From assembly GCA_045540015.1 (NCBI GenBank), contig JAZQGP010000004.1, forward strand, positions 31,852-95,851: a stretch of 64,000 nucleotides of DNA, given 5' to 3'. This document shows positions 36,267 through 45,207 of the stretch, piece by piece. Below the pieces are notes generated by a model. It saw only the letters and a list, made by a program, of their open reading frames with translations. It did not search any database and was not told where the DNA came from. The translations under genes were made by a program, and so were the position numbers. The first letter of the stretch is position 1, and each line of letters starts with the position of its first letter. Source of the stretch: UMGS1387 sp045540015 (GTDB taxonomy: Bacteria; Bacillota; Clostridia; Oscillospirales; CAG-382).

Positions 36267-37301
36267 CTAATCTAAAGTAATCCTTCCAATCCTGCCGTCG
36301 CGGAACTCATCAATAATGCACCGTGCCGTTCTCGGATAGTCGACTTCGCCGCCGGATACAAGAAGTCCGCGTTTTTTGCCGATAGCTTCAAAAATCTCGT
36401 GCGGTAGCTTTCCGTCTACATCCTCGCGTGAGAGCTTGTATCGGCTGTACATAAGAGAGGGATAGTCCTGCATGAGTTTTGAAACAAGCAGAACGGCGAT
36501 ACTTTCTATATCAAGAATTTCGTCGCGTATAGCACCTGTAAAGGCAAGGTTAAGCCCAACTGCCTCATCATCAAACTTCGGCCACAAAACGCCGGGTGTA
36601 TCAAGAAGCTCGATAAGACCGTCAACCGTTACCCACTGCTGAATACGAGTAACACCTGGTCTGTTTTCGCTCTTTGCTTTACGTTTTCCGTAAAGACGGT
36701 TAATAAGCGTTGACTTTCCGCAGTTTGTAACTCCCATTATCATGGCACGAGGAAGCTTATTCATTCCTTTTTCCTCGTATTTGTCGAGCTTTTCTTTAAG
36801 TATGCTTCTTATGGCCGGAATAATCTCATCAATTCCCGCACCTGTCATACAGTCTGTAAAAATTACTCTGTGACCGTCCTTTGACAACTGCTCCTTATAG
36901 TAAGCATTTTTTGCAGGGTCGGAAAGAGAGCACTTGTTCATAACGGTAATAAACGGCTTTGAGCCGACAATTTCCGCAATTTTCGGGTTTCGGCTTGACA
37001 CGGGGATGCGTGCATCACACAGCTCAATTACTATGTCAATTTGCTTTAAGCTCGCTTCGATTTCACGCAAAGCCTTTGTCATGTGTCCCGGAAACCACTG
37101 AATTATTTTTGCAACTTCTCTTGCATTTGCCGCACCGGGTGAGGTCTCTTTTTTTGTTTTCGGTGCTTTTTTGGGCTTTGCCGAGTCGGTAGAGACTTTC
37201 TTGGGTGCGTGATAGAATTTTTTGTCGGATTTTTGTTTTGCGGCGTTCTTTTTCTTTGCCGCCGCTTTGTATCCGGGTTTTATCTTCTTGTTTTCTGCCA
37301 C
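36267..37301 (-). CDS. rbgA: Ribosome biogenesis GTPase RbgA (YlqF)
   Basis: This is a circularly permuted GTPase needed for late 50S assembly (344 aa). The G4 motif NKCSLSD precedes G1 GVTNCGKST and G3 DTPGVLWPKFDD, as expected for the permuted family. The core starts at IIQWFPGHMTKALREIE. The N terminus has an additional Lys/Ala-rich tail of about 65 residues, longer than in Bacillus, which may bind RNA. It is downstream of ruvB with a gap of about 25 bases. Confidence 0.94.
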   Translation of the reverse strand: MAENKKIKPGYKAAAKKKNAAKQKSDKKFYHAPKKVSTDSAKPKKAPKTKKETSPGAANAREVAKIIQWFPGHMTKALREIEASLKQIDIVIELCDARIPVSSRNPKIAEIVGSKPFITVMNKCSLSDPAKNAYYKEQLSKDGHRVIFTDCMTGAGIDEIIPAIRSILKEKLDKYEEKGMNKLPRAMIMGVTNCGKSTLINRLYGKRKAKSENRPGVTRIQQWVTVDGLIELLDTPGVLWPKFDDEAVGLNLAFTGAIRDEILDIESIAVLLVSKLMQDYPSLMYSRYKLSREDVDGKLPHEIFEAIGKKRGLLVSGGEVDYPRTARCIIDEFRDGRIGRITLD

Positions 37302-37326
37302 GGTTGTTTCTCCGTATTTTAAAAAT

Positions 37327-38424
37327 TTATTCTATTGTTTCCTGTCCTTCAACAACTTTTCCTCGTGATACTTCATTTTTTCTCTCGGGATACTCTTTTC
37401 CCAGATGCTCATATGCACGCTTTGTTGCCATTCTACCTCTTGGTGTGCGGTTTAGAAAACCAAGCTGCATAAGATACGGCTCGTATACGTCCTCTAAGGT
37501 TATTGCTTCTTCGCCGATAGTTGCTGCAAGCGTTTCGAGTCCCACGGGTCCGCCGTCAAAAAAGTCGATAATTGCACCAATCATTCTGCGGTCGGTCATG
37601 TCAAGGCCGAGTGAGTCTATTTCGAGCATATTCAGTGCCGCATCTGCGGTTTTCTTATCAATGACTCCGTTTGCTCTTACCTGTGCATAGTCGCGAACAC
37701 GCTTTAGAAGCCTGTTTGCAATTCTCGGTGTACCTCTTGAACGGCGTGCTATCTCAAACGCACCGTCGGGCTTTGCGTTAATACCAAGAATTTCTGCACT
37801 TCTTACAACTATGTCCGAAAGCTCTTCATCTGTATACATTTCAAGCCTGTACAGATTTCCGAAACGGTCACGAAGCGGAGATGTCAGCTGTCCTGCACGC
37901 GTTGTTGCGCCGATAAGCGTAAACGGTGGTAAGGGCAAGCGTATGCTTCGTGCAGACGGCCCTTTGCCCATGATTATATCAAGATTATAGTCCTCCATTG
38001 CAGGATACAGAATTTCTTCCACCTGACGGGAGAGACGGTGAATTTCATCTATGAAAAGTATATCTCCGCTTTTGAGGTTGGTGAGAAGCGCCGCCAAATC
38101 TCCCTGCTTTTCTATTGCAGGTCCGCTAGTTATGCGTATGTCAACGCCCATTTCTGCGGCTATAATTGTTGCAAGTGTTGTTTTGCCAAGACCTGGAGGT
38201 CCGTGAAGCAGTATGTGGTCGAGTGTGTCGCCGCGCATTTTTGCAGCTTCCATGGAAATTGCAAGCTTCTCTTTTACTTTTTCCTGTCCTACATACTCAT
38301 TTAGGGTTTTTGGGCGAAGCGAGACTTCGGCGTCTCTGTCTTCCTCTGCTTCCTCTGCGCTTATAACTCTGCTCTCGAAGTCGAAATCCTCCTCGGGCAT
38401 CTGGTTTCTGCTGCTTTTAATCAT
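37327..38424 (-). CDS. ruvB: Holliday junction DNA helicase RuvB
   Basis: This is the hexameric AAA+ motor of branch migration (365 aa). Motifs are RPKTLNEYVGQEKVKEKL, Walker A GPPGLGKTTLA, Walker B ILFIDEIHRL, sensor 1 TLIGATTRAG, the arginine finger in LRDRFG, and the C-terminal winged helix with PYLMQLGFLNRTPRGR. The N terminus is an acidic extension (EEDFDFESRVISAEEAEED). It follows ruvA by 38 bases, forming a ruvAB unit. Confidence 0.97.
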   Translation of the reverse strand: MIKSSRNQMPEEDFDFESRVISAEEAEEDRDAEVSLRPKTLNEYVGQEKVKEKLAISMEAAKMRGDTLDHILLHGPPGLGKTTLATIIAAEMGVDIRITSGPAIEKQGDLAALLTNLKSGDILFIDEIHRLSRQVEEILYPAMEDYNLDIIMGKGPSARSIRLPLPPFTLIGATTRAGQLTSPLRDRFGNLYRLEMYTDEELSDIVVRSAEILGINAKPDGAFEIARRSRGTPRIANRLLKRVRDYAQVRANGVIDKKTADAALNMLEIDSLGLDMTDRRMIGAIIDFFDGGPVGLETLAATIGEEAITLEDVYEPYLMQLGFLNRTPRGRMATKRAYEHLGKEYPERKNEVSRGKVVEGQETIE

Positions 38425-38462
38425 GTCTGCACCTTATCGAACAAACGTTCCTTTGCTTAAAT

Positions 38463-39110
38463 TTATCTGTCTATTACCTGAAGTGCTTTTCTTATAATTT
38501 CTTCTGCAGTCTTGCCTGTAACCTTTGACACGGCTTTCTGCGCCTCGTGCTTGGTATAGCCGAGGTTTGTAAGAGCCTCTGCAGCGAGCTTTTGCTCTTC
38601 CGACAGCGCCTTTTCGTCCTTAGCTGACGAAATCTCAGCCGAAGCACTGCCGTAACCTACGCTGTTCTCAAGCATGAATTTTTCAAGCTTTCCTGCAAGG
38701 TCAATACAAATTTTCTGTGCAGCCTTCTGACCGACTCCCTGAGCTCTTGTTATTGCCTTTGTGTCGTCAGACGCTATCGCCGTACACAAGTCTTCAACCG
38801 ACAGTACCGACAACACCGCAAGTGCTGCTCTTGTTCCTATGCCCGATACTGTCTGCAGAAGCTTAAACATTGCAAGCTCGCTTTCACTTGCAAAGCCAAA
38901 CAGCTCAAACAAACTCTGGTCGACCATTCTCTGCATTGTATACATTTTCACGGGCATTTGGGATATTTCTCCGGTTGACTGAAAAGCACCTTGCGATACA
39001 AGCGTTTCGTAGGTTGTTGCAGTAATCATCAAGTTATATCCTATGCCGCCCGCTTCAACAACGGCTCTGTCGCGGAAAAGCTCCTCAAGCGTTCCTTTAA
39101 TGTAGTACAT
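38463..39110 (-). CDS. ruvA: Holliday junction DNA helicase subunit RuvA
   Basis: This is the junction-binding partner of RuvB (215 aa). It starts MYYIKGTLEELFRDRAVVEA, has GIGYNLMIT of the OB fold, then two helix-hairpin-helix motifs (TVSGIGTRAALAVL and AQGVGQKAAQKICIDL). A flexible acidic linker and domain III (ALTNLGYTKHEAQKAV) that contacts RuvB follow. ATG 39110 is preferred over the TTG one codon before. It is 24 bases after the lipoprotein gene. Confidence 0.96.
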   Translation of the reverse strand: MYYIKGTLEELFRDRAVVEAGGIGYNLMITATTYETLVSQGAFQSTGEISQMPVKMYTMQRMVDQSLFELFGFASESELAMFKLLQTVSGIGTRAALAVLSVLSVEDLCTAIASDDTKAITRAQGVGQKAAQKICIDLAGKLEKFMLENSVGYGSASAEISSAKDEKALSEEQKLAAEALTNLGYTKHEAQKAVSKVTGKTAEEIIRKALQVIDR

Positions 39111-39133
39111 CAATTGATAAAACCACCTTTTTA

Positions 39134-39964
39134 TCAGTCAAGATATGCCAGTGCGCTTTCGGGAAGCTCTTCACGAGTAAGCTCAATTTCGAGCTTTCCC
39201 GCCGCATGGGGCGCAATTTCTTGCTCATTATACCATATCTTCATTCCGTTTTCTGTAAACACCCATGTATCAACTGCGATGTTGATAAGGTTTGTCTGTA
39301 TAAAGCTGTCCTGCACTGTGTCGGGGTACTTTGCATCTAGCTTTTCTCTTAGCATAGCGTCATACAGCGGGGTTTTTTCGTCATCGTCGATTGGGAAAAA
39401 ATCCTCAAGAAAAAGCTGCTTTCCTGTTACGGCATCAAAGTTGTACGAAAAGTCCATATATGTGGGATATGCTCCGCCTGCATTATAATATACATGTTCA
39501 ACAAAGCACACATACTTTCCGCCGCTGCTTTCAACATCGTATTTTGCTTCGAGTGCCCACGGAAGACCTGTCATGTTTTCGCCTGTAAACGACTCGAGCA
39601 AGCCGTTTTTGAGAGATTCTGCCTGAAGCTCATTGCGTTCATAGGATGCTTTCATAACAGATGAGATGTTTTTTGCCGCATCGTGGTACCCTGAGTGCTG
39701 TGCTGTTACTCTGATTCTTTCTACGGTCTTTGTGAATATCAAATTTCCTGTGTCTTTTAGCGTAATTGTATCTGTTGTAGGCTCGATTTTCATAGAGTAT
39801 TCGGGCGTTGGAAGTTCTTCGTCATTCCGATTTCCCTCATCAATTATATCTTGTCCTTGTTGTACATTGTTGTTGTCGAGCGGCTGTGTATCTGTGTTTC
39901 GGCAGGAAGTAAACGCAACAAGCATGCCTGCACATATAATGGCCGCAACAATTTTCTTTTTCAT
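39134..39964 (-). CDS. RsiV-like lipoprotein (DUF4163/DUF3298)
   Basis: The 276-residue protein has a lipoprotein signal (MKKKIVAAIICAGMLVAFTSC) and an Asn/Glu-rich linker. The extracellular domain includes DUF4163-type strands and a DUF3298-type C terminus (HVYYNAGGAYPTYMDFSYNFDAVTGKQL, in two parts, then NGMKIWYNEQEIAPHAAG). Such domains occur in the anti-sigma factor RsiV, but the cytoplasmic part is missing here. A cell-wall or lysozyme-related role is possible. ATG 39964 is chosen as the signal peptide start. A parS site lies 30 bases upstream. Confidence 0.85.
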   Translation of the reverse strand: MKKKIVAAIICAGMLVAFTSCRNTDTQPLDNNNVQQGQDIIDEGNRNDEELPTPEYSMKIEPTTDTITLKDTGNLIFTKTVERIRVTAQHSGYHDAAKNISSVMKASYERNELQAESLKNGLLESFTGENMTGLPWALEAKYDVESSGGKYVCFVEHVYYNAGGAYPTYMDFSYNFDAVTGKQLFLEDFFPIDDDEKTPLYDAMLREKLDAKYPDTVQDSFIQTNLINIAVDTWVFTENGMKIWYNEQEIAPHAAGKLEIELTREELPESALAYLD

Positions 39965-39993
39965 AAATTTCGCTATCCTTTCTTTTTTCACAA

Positions 39994-40009
39994 TGTTTCA
40001 CGTGAAACA
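39994..40009. promoter_or_regulatory. parS centromere-like site 1
   Basis: TGTTTCACGTGAAACA is a perfect 16-bp palindrome, identical to the Bacillus consensus for ParB/Spo0J. It lies between the M23 peptidase stop and the RsiV-like lipoprotein start. parS sites cluster near oriC, in line with the DnaA-box region at 6.9 kb. Confidence 0.95.
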
Positions 40010-40018
40010 TATAAAAGT

Positions 40019-41827
40019 CTATTCGCTTATATAATCGCCGGGGTCACGTGTTCTTCCGTCAACCAACACTTCAAAATGCAGGTGCACTCCTGTGACATAT
40101 CCTGTGCTTCCCATAGCTGCAATAACATCTCCTTGTGCCACTCTCTGGCCTTCCTCTACATAAACCTCGTTGCAATGAGCGTATCTTGTTACCGTTCCGT
40201 CGTCGTGGAGAATCTGTATGCTCAGACCGTAGCCTGAATCGTCGTGGCGTGCGTGTATTATTTCTCCTCCGTCGGAAGCCAGAATATCTGTGCCGAGCTG
40301 TGAAGCGATATCATATCCCTTGTGGAATTCGTTGCTGTTTCCCATGATGCGCCATCCGTAACCGCTTGTATTAATACCTTCTGCCGGCATAATATACGTA
40401 CCGGTTGACTTTGTTCTCTTTTCATCTTCGGTCATAGGACGCGTTCCGACCAGAAGAACTTCTGAAACGGGTGGTGTCACGATTTCTTCGGCAAGCAGTT
40501 TTCTTGATACTTCTTCTCCGTCAAGGTATCCGACTGTGTACGTAACGTTTTTAACACCGTTTACGCCGTGAACTCCCATTCTTGTTCTGCCTTCCACAAG
40601 GTTTGGCTCTTCTGCTCGCACTGTATCGTATGGTATGGGCTCTTGAACGACAACGGTTCTTTCGATAACAACGCTGAGGGTGGTTGTTGAGTTCTGAGGT
40701 TCTGTTGAACCGATATTTTCGGATACAATGTCTGTGACGGAACTTTCGTCTGCTGCGTTTCTGTCGGGCAGTGCGTTTGTTACACTTATATCTCCCGTTG
40801 TTGGTTGTTCTCCTGATATTGGCGTGAGCGAAAACATTTCTCTTATTTCGTTTTCTGTCATGAACAGTGTGTCGGGATACAGCCCCGATGCAACTGTCAT
40901 ATTATTGTAATAGGTAACACTGTCGAGATCTATTCCGCTGTCAAGAAGGCTTGCCTTTTTAGCTTCGAGACTGTCGTTGACGGCTTTGTCCAGCCATGCT
41001 TTATATGGAGATGCGCACACCAGCATGTCGTCAACATAAAGACCGTAGCCCTCGGACATTGAGGATAATGACGCATCTCTGAATATTTTGTTGATTTCGG
41101 CGGGCTGCATTACGCTTGAAAGGTCTGCAGTGACAGGCTTGTAGGTTATGGAGCAATCAAGAGTATATGATCTTCCGAGCAGCAGCGACTCTGTTTCTTC
41201 AAACGTGCGTCGGGCACGTTCTATTATTTCAACGCTTTCTACACGCCCCGCGTGCTCTCCATCTATATACACGTCGAGTAAGGGAGCTTTTTCTACACTT
41301 GCATGTATGGTGTATGAAACACCGACCAGCGTACCGACACAAAGCGCATACGTAAGAGCTTTGCAAAGAAATGTGCCAACACCCTTTATTCCGATATGAC
41401 TATATTCCATGTGTCTCCAGAATGATTTCGCCTTGCCTTTAACCGGGGTTGCGGCAATTGCCGTAATATCCGCAGTCCTTTTTGCGGCGGGAATTAGTTC
41501 AAGAAGCTTTATTGCGGCAGACCACTTATTATGCCGCCACATTACGCTTCCGTGTCTGAACCAATTATCCGGATGCCGGTATATATTACGGTAGCGCTCC
41601 TTAAGCTGTGCACCGGAGGTATAGTATTTGTCGTTGCAGTACAGGTAAGCGGCGTTATATGCGCTTTCAAATCTCGAAAGCTTGTTGCTTCTGAAGCTTT
41701 TGTACAGCTCCTTGAAGTTTGGTTGCGCTGAAAATGTTTCACGTGAAACATTTTGCCCGCCAAGAACATTTGTTCTCGGCGTCTTTTCTTCTGTACTGTT
41801 GTTTTGGGTTGCAGTACCTCTTTTCAA
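40019..41827 (-). CDS. M23-family cell-wall peptidase with G5 domain
   Basis: The 602-residue protein has a soluble N-terminal part (about 1-150), one membrane helix (about 155-175, GTFLCKALTYALCVGTLVGV) and an extracytoplasmic coiled region. A G5 domain (about 405-470, YDTVRAEEPNLVEGRTRMGV) precedes a C-terminal peptidase domain. The zinc ligands of M23 are present in HKGYD and HLHFEV. It probably cleaves peptidoglycan cross-links. TTG 41827 was chosen because AAAGGAG lies seven bases upstream and no ATG is available. A parS site is embedded in its coding region, encoding NVSRETF. Confidence 0.9.
   Translation of the reverse strand: MKRGTATQNNSTEEKTPRTNVLGGQNVSRETFSAQPNFKELYKSFRSNKLSRFESAYNAAYLYCNDKYYTSGAQLKERYRNIYRHPDNWFRHGSVMWRHNKWSAAIKLLELIPAAKRTADITAIAATPVKGKAKSFWRHMEYSHIGIKGVGTFLCKALTYALCVGTLVGVSYTIHASVEKAPLLDVYIDGEHAGRVESVEIIERARRTFEETESLLLGRSYTLDCSITYKPVTADLSSVMQPAEINKIFRDASLSSMSEGYGLYVDDMLVCASPYKAWLDKAVNDSLEAKKASLLDSGIDLDSVTYYNNMTVASGLYPDTLFMTENEIREMFSLTPISGEQPTTGDISVTNALPDRNAADESSVTDIVSENIGSTEPQNSTTTLSVVIERTVVVQEPIPYDTVRAEEPNLVEGRTRMGVHGVNGVKNVTYTVGYLDGEEVSRKLLAEEIVTPPVSEVLLVGTRPMTEDEKRTKSTGTYIMPAEGINTSGYGWRIMGNSNEFHKGYDIASQLGTDILASDGGEIIHARHDDSGYGLSIQILHDDGTVTRYAHCNEVYVEEGQRVAQGDVIAAMGSTGYVTGVHLHFEVLVDGRTRDPGDYISE
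41735..41750. promoter_or_regulatory. parS centromere-like site 2, inside the M23 peptidase gene
   Basis: A second perfect TGTTTCACGTGAAACA lies about 1.7 kb from the first. It falls in the N-terminal coding part of the M23/G5 gene and is read in frame as part of NVSRETF. parS sites inside genes are well known in Firmicutes. Confidence 0.95.
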
Positions 41828-42112
41828 ATAACGGCTCCTTTCGGCTGCAGACGGCGTTTTTATCAATTGGGTATATGCCTCTACAATAATACAGTATACA
41901 TTATATACCAAATAAACAAAAAAATCAAGTCAATATCTGCACAACGACAGCAAAATGGGATAATATAGTTAAAGGAAACACAAAGTTACGGGGTTTTTGC
42001 AGTAAAATTTACTATACATTAAAATTTTAACCAAAATTTGTGATAAAATGTTCTCATAAACATAATTTGTCCGTTTTGATGAAGGGCAATTACAGAAAGG
42101 AACAGGTATATT

Positions 42113-42934
42113 ATGAAAACATTACCCGTTGGATTGCAGTTATACACTGTAAGAACAGAAATGCAGAAGGATGTTGCCGCAACACTCAAGGCTGTAAAAA
42201 GCGCAGGCTATGACTACGTTGAGCCCGCAGGCTTATTCGGTCTTTCCGGAAAAGAATTCCGTGCACTACTTGATGAAATCGGACTTTGTGCTGTATGCGC
42301 TCACGTTCCCTTTGTTGAAATGCTTGCAAACCCTGAAAGCGTAATTGACACATACATCGAAATCGGCTGCAAGTATTTAGCGGTTCCGTATCTTGGCGAA
42401 GGACAGCGTCCCGGAGATGACGGCTTTGACAAGGTTCTTGCGGACATTGACAAGTTCGGTGCTCTCTGCCACAGCAAGGGACTTACACTTCTTTACCACA
42501 ACCACGATTTTGAATTTGTAAAAATGCCAGACGGCACATATGGTCTTGATTATATGTATGCAAGCGTCAGCTCAGATAATCTCCAGACAGAGCTTGACAC
42601 CTGCTGGGTAAACGTAGGCGGTGAAAATCCCGCTGATTACATAAGAAAGTATGCAGGCAGATGTCCTGTTGTTCACCTCAAGGATTTTGTCGGAAGCAAG
42701 TCCGAAAACATGTATGAGCTTATTGGAATAAAGTCCGAAAAGAAGGAAGAAGCTCAGAACACCTTTAAGTTTGCGCCTGTCGGTGCGGGAAAGCAGGATT
42801 TCCCGGCAATTCTCGAAGCTGCTGTTGAAAGCGGTGCAGAATATGTTATCGTTGAACAGGACCAGACATACGAGCTGCCCTGTCTTGATGCTGCAAAGCA
42901 AAGCCGCGACTATTTAAAAACCCTCGGCTGGTAA
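42113..42934 (+). CDS. Sugar phosphate isomerase/epimerase (xylose isomerase-like TIM barrel)
   Basis: The 273-residue cytoplasmic protein has the AP endonuclease 2/IolE-type barrel: VGLQLYTVRTEM, GYDYVEPAG, AVCAHVPF, KYLAVPYLGE, LLYHNHDFEFVK and VVHLKDF. YVIVEQDQT closes the barrel. The conserved metal ligands (Glu, His, Asp, Glu) are present. The substrate is unknown; an inositol or uronate intermediate is plausible. GAAAGGAACAGGTATATT precedes the ATG. It is the first plus-strand gene after the long minus-strand block. Confidence 0.87.
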   Translation: MKTLPVGLQLYTVRTEMQKDVAATLKAVKSAGYDYVEPAGLFGLSGKEFRALLDEIGLCAVCAHVPFVEMLANPESVIDTYIEIGCKYLAVPYLGEGQRPGDDGFDKVLADIDKFGALCHSKGLTLLYHNHDFEFVKMPDGTYGLDYMYASVSSDNLQTELDTCWVNVGGENPADYIRKYAGRCPVVHLKDFVGSKSENMYELIGIKSEKKEEAQNTFKFAPVGAGKQDFPAILEAAVESGAEYVIVEQDQTYELPCLDAAKQSRDYLKTLGW

Positions 42935-42949
42935 GCAGCGTGACGCTCG

Positions 42950-43020
42950 ACGCTTTTTGAAAAAAGCTTGGCAAAAACATTTCCACGGTGAAATTGATGT
43001 TTAAACAACATCAATTTCAC
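42950..43020 (+). repeat. Hairpin plus 33-nt palindrome module, copy d (no structured region)
   Basis: After the isomerase stop come a GCTTTTT-GA-AAAAAGC hairpin and the 33-nt palindrome at 42988-43020 (arms GTGAAATTGATGTT/AACATCAATTTCAC, identical to copy c). No clear copy of the larger structured region follows, so the first module can exist on its own. Confidence 0.78.
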
Positions 43021-43169
43021 AAAAGTGCATATTTAAGCAAATCTAAAAACGGGAATGTTTAAATCTTGTTTTCAGTAAGAAACACACGCAGTCCGCAATT
43101 TCACATTTCGCCTTAGCATTATTTAATTTCAAATATCAACATAATCATTTCCCGAAAGGACAGAAAATA

Positions 43170-44036
43170 ATGAAAAAACTCCCTTTTAACCTTGACCTTG
43201 GCGGCAAGGTAGTAGTAATCACGGGCGCAGGCGGAGTACTTTGCTCCGGCTTTGCAAAAACAGCAGCAGCATGCAACGCGAAGGTTGCAGTTCTCGACCT
43301 CAATCTTGATGCAGCACAGGCAGTTGCAGACGAAATCATAAAGGACGGCGGCACTGCAATCGCAGTAAAGGCAAACGTTCTTGAAACTGCAAGCATGGAA
43401 GAAGCAAAGAAGACCGTTGACAAAAAGCTCGGCTCCTGCGACATTCTTATAAACGGCGCAGGCGGAAATAACCCCAAAGGCACAACAACTAAGGAATACC
43501 TCTTTGAAGAAGACCTTGAAAACAACGCTGAAATAAGCGGAATCAAAACCTTCTTCGACCTTGATCCCGACGGAATTTCCTTCGTGTTCAACCTCAACTT
43601 CCTCGGAACTCTTATTCCTACTCAGGTTTTTGCAAAGGACATGGCAAAGAAAACCGGAACAAGCATCATTAATGTTTCCTCCATGAATGCCTTCTGTCCT
43701 CTTACAAAGATTCCGGCATACAGCGGTGCAAAGGCTGCAGTATCAAACTTTACCCAGTGGCTTGCAGTTCACTTCTCTAAGGTTGGCATACGCGTAAACG
43801 CAATTGCTCCCGGCTTTTTTGCAACCAATCAGAACAAAGCTCTTCTCTACAACGAGGACGGAACTCTTACGCCCAGAAGCGACAAAATTCTTTCACACAC
43901 ACCTATGGGACGCTTCGGCACACCTGAGGACCTTGACGGTGCTCTTCAGTTCCTTCTCAATGAGGATGCATCTGCTTTCGTAAACGGCGTTGTTCTTCCT
44001 GTTGACGGAGGCTTTGCGGCTTATTCCGGCGTTTAA
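43170..44036 (+). CDS. SDR oxidoreductase, probable D-mannonate oxidoreductase
   Basis: The 288-residue NAD(P)-dependent short-chain dehydrogenase probably interconverts fructuronate and mannonate in hexuronate use. The nucleotide motif is ITGAGGVLCSGFAKT. NGAGGNNPKGTT, NVSSMNAFCPL, the catalytic YSGAK (Tyr-x-x-x-Lys) and RVNAIAPGFFATNQNKALL also match clostridial mannonate oxidoreductases. The isomerase gene upstream may belong to the same pathway. GAAAGGACAGAAAATA precedes the ATG. A terminator-like hairpin follows. Confidence 0.88.
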   Translation: MKKLPFNLDLGGKVVVITGAGGVLCSGFAKTAAACNAKVAVLDLNLDAAQAVADEIIKDGGTAIAVKANVLETASMEEAKKTVDKKLGSCDILINGAGGNNPKGTTTKEYLFEEDLENNAEISGIKTFFDLDPDGISFVFNLNFLGTLIPTQVFAKDMAKKTGTSIINVSSMNAFCPLTKIPAYSGAKAAVSNFTQWLAVHFSKVGIRVNAIAPGFFATNQNKALLYNEDGTLTPRSDKILSHTPMGRFGTPEDLDGALQFLLNEDASAFVNGVVLPVDGGFAAYSGV

Positions 44037-44089
44037 CAGGCAAGAGATAAAGCCGATTTCAGAACATAACAGATGTACATGTCTGTTTT

Positions 44090-44122
44090 TGCCGGAGAAT
44101 ATGCATCTCCGGCATCTTATTT
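44090..44122 (+). terminator. Terminator-like hairpin after the SDR gene
   Basis: TGCCGGAGA/TCTCCGGCA has a seven-base loop and is followed by TCTTATTTATAA. The run of T is broken, so termination may be partial. Confidence 0.65.
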
Positions 44123-44158
44123 ATAATATTAAATTTTAACAATCATGAGGTGTGTAGA

Positions 44159-45169
44159 ATGCCGTTAAAGCAAGATGACGTATTTCTCTCTCATTTCAGA
44201 AACAGCCCGGCACTGCAAGAAGCAGCAAAGCACCTTGACGTAAAGCTTCCGGGGATTATATGCAGTAAAACAGGCAACATTCTTTTTATAAACGAAAGAG
44301 CAAAGTATATGTCGGTGAAAACCAATATATCAAACGTTCTTGACATGTTTTCTTCTGCGGAACGCAACAAAATAGAATTTGCTTTGTCCGAGAAAGCCGG
44401 ATACGTACAAGAGCTTTCACAAATAGGGGAATATCTGCTCATTTTACCGTCGGCAAACGAGCTGCGCTGCGTTATGTGGCTCAATTTGAATGCCAGAAAT
44501 TATCAAGACCTTCTCTCTCTTTTGAGAGATTCCATACATGTTATGGAATTGCTCGGCAGGGTTTTTTCGGAAAACAACAAATCCGCAGAAAAACCGCGAA
44601 GCCTGGTAAGTGAGAGAATGACAAAGCTTATTCAGCTCATTGAGCTTACAGAGCTTCCCGTAAAGCCGTATTCGGAAATACTCTGTGACCTTACTTCTCT
44701 TACCAAAATGCTGTGCGAATATGCCTCTCTTACCGTTTCGGATATTGGCGGCTCGTTTCTGTTTGATTCGCCTGCCGCGGTTTTGTCAAGAATCAACCCC
44801 GAGCTTTACGCCCTTTTGTTTTGCTCCTGCTCGAGCCTTGTCATGTGTAAGAGCGAATGCAGTAATATGCGAGTAAGCATTGAATACGAGAGCGGAGTCT
44901 CAAACCAATGTAAAGTACGCTTCTTTTGCAACGCTTTTTCTGAAGGAGCAGGAATGTTTTTATCTTTTCTGGAGTATGCCTGCTACAAGATAGGTATTGA
45001 ATGCTCGTTGATGTCCGATAAAGAGATGGACCTTACCGAGTTTACTCTGGTTATAAAAACAGAAACCGATCTTGGCAATCTTCTCAAGTCCGATAAAGCT
45101 CCTTCTGACCTGTACAGCATTTCCCGATACATAAAACTGCTTTCGGGAAGAATATATACCGAAATATAA
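44159..45169 (+). CDS. Unrecognised protein, possible degenerate PAS/ATPase signalling protein
   Basis: I do not recognise a family for this 336-residue protein. It has no membrane segment or signal peptide. The N-terminal part (about 20-110) has a PAS-like pattern (LPGIICSKTGNILFINERAKYM, in part), followed by a helical region with many Leu and Ser. It could be a degenerate sensor histidine kinase, because the C-terminal part has a GAGMFLSFLEYACYKIGIE-like segment reminiscent of an ATPase lid, but the N, G1 and G2 boxes are not evident. ATG 44159 follows GAGGTG at about eight bases. It precedes a small protein gene by 38 bases. Confidence 0.7.
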   Translation: MPLKQDDVFLSHFRNSPALQEAAKHLDVKLPGIICSKTGNILFINERAKYMSVKTNISNVLDMFSSAERNKIEFALSEKAGYVQELSQIGEYLLILPSANELRCVMWLNLNARNYQDLLSLLRDSIHVMELLGRVFSENNKSAEKPRSLVSERMTKLIQLIELTELPVKPYSEILCDLTSLTKMLCEYASLTVSDIGGSFLFDSPAAVLSRINPELYALLFCSCSSLVMCKSECSNMRVSIEYESGVSNQCKVRFFCNAFSEGAGMFLSFLEYACYKIGIECSLMSDKEMDLTEFTLVIKTETDLGNLLKSDKAPSDLYSISRYIKLLSGRIYTEI

Positions 45170-45207
45170 ATTTTGTGCATATACTGTCATAAAGGGGGTG
45201 ACTCCGA

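Noticed and set aside
41828..42112. Origin of replication at the strand switch
   Set aside because: No DnaA boxes or A/T unwinding structure comparable to the region at 6.9 kb.
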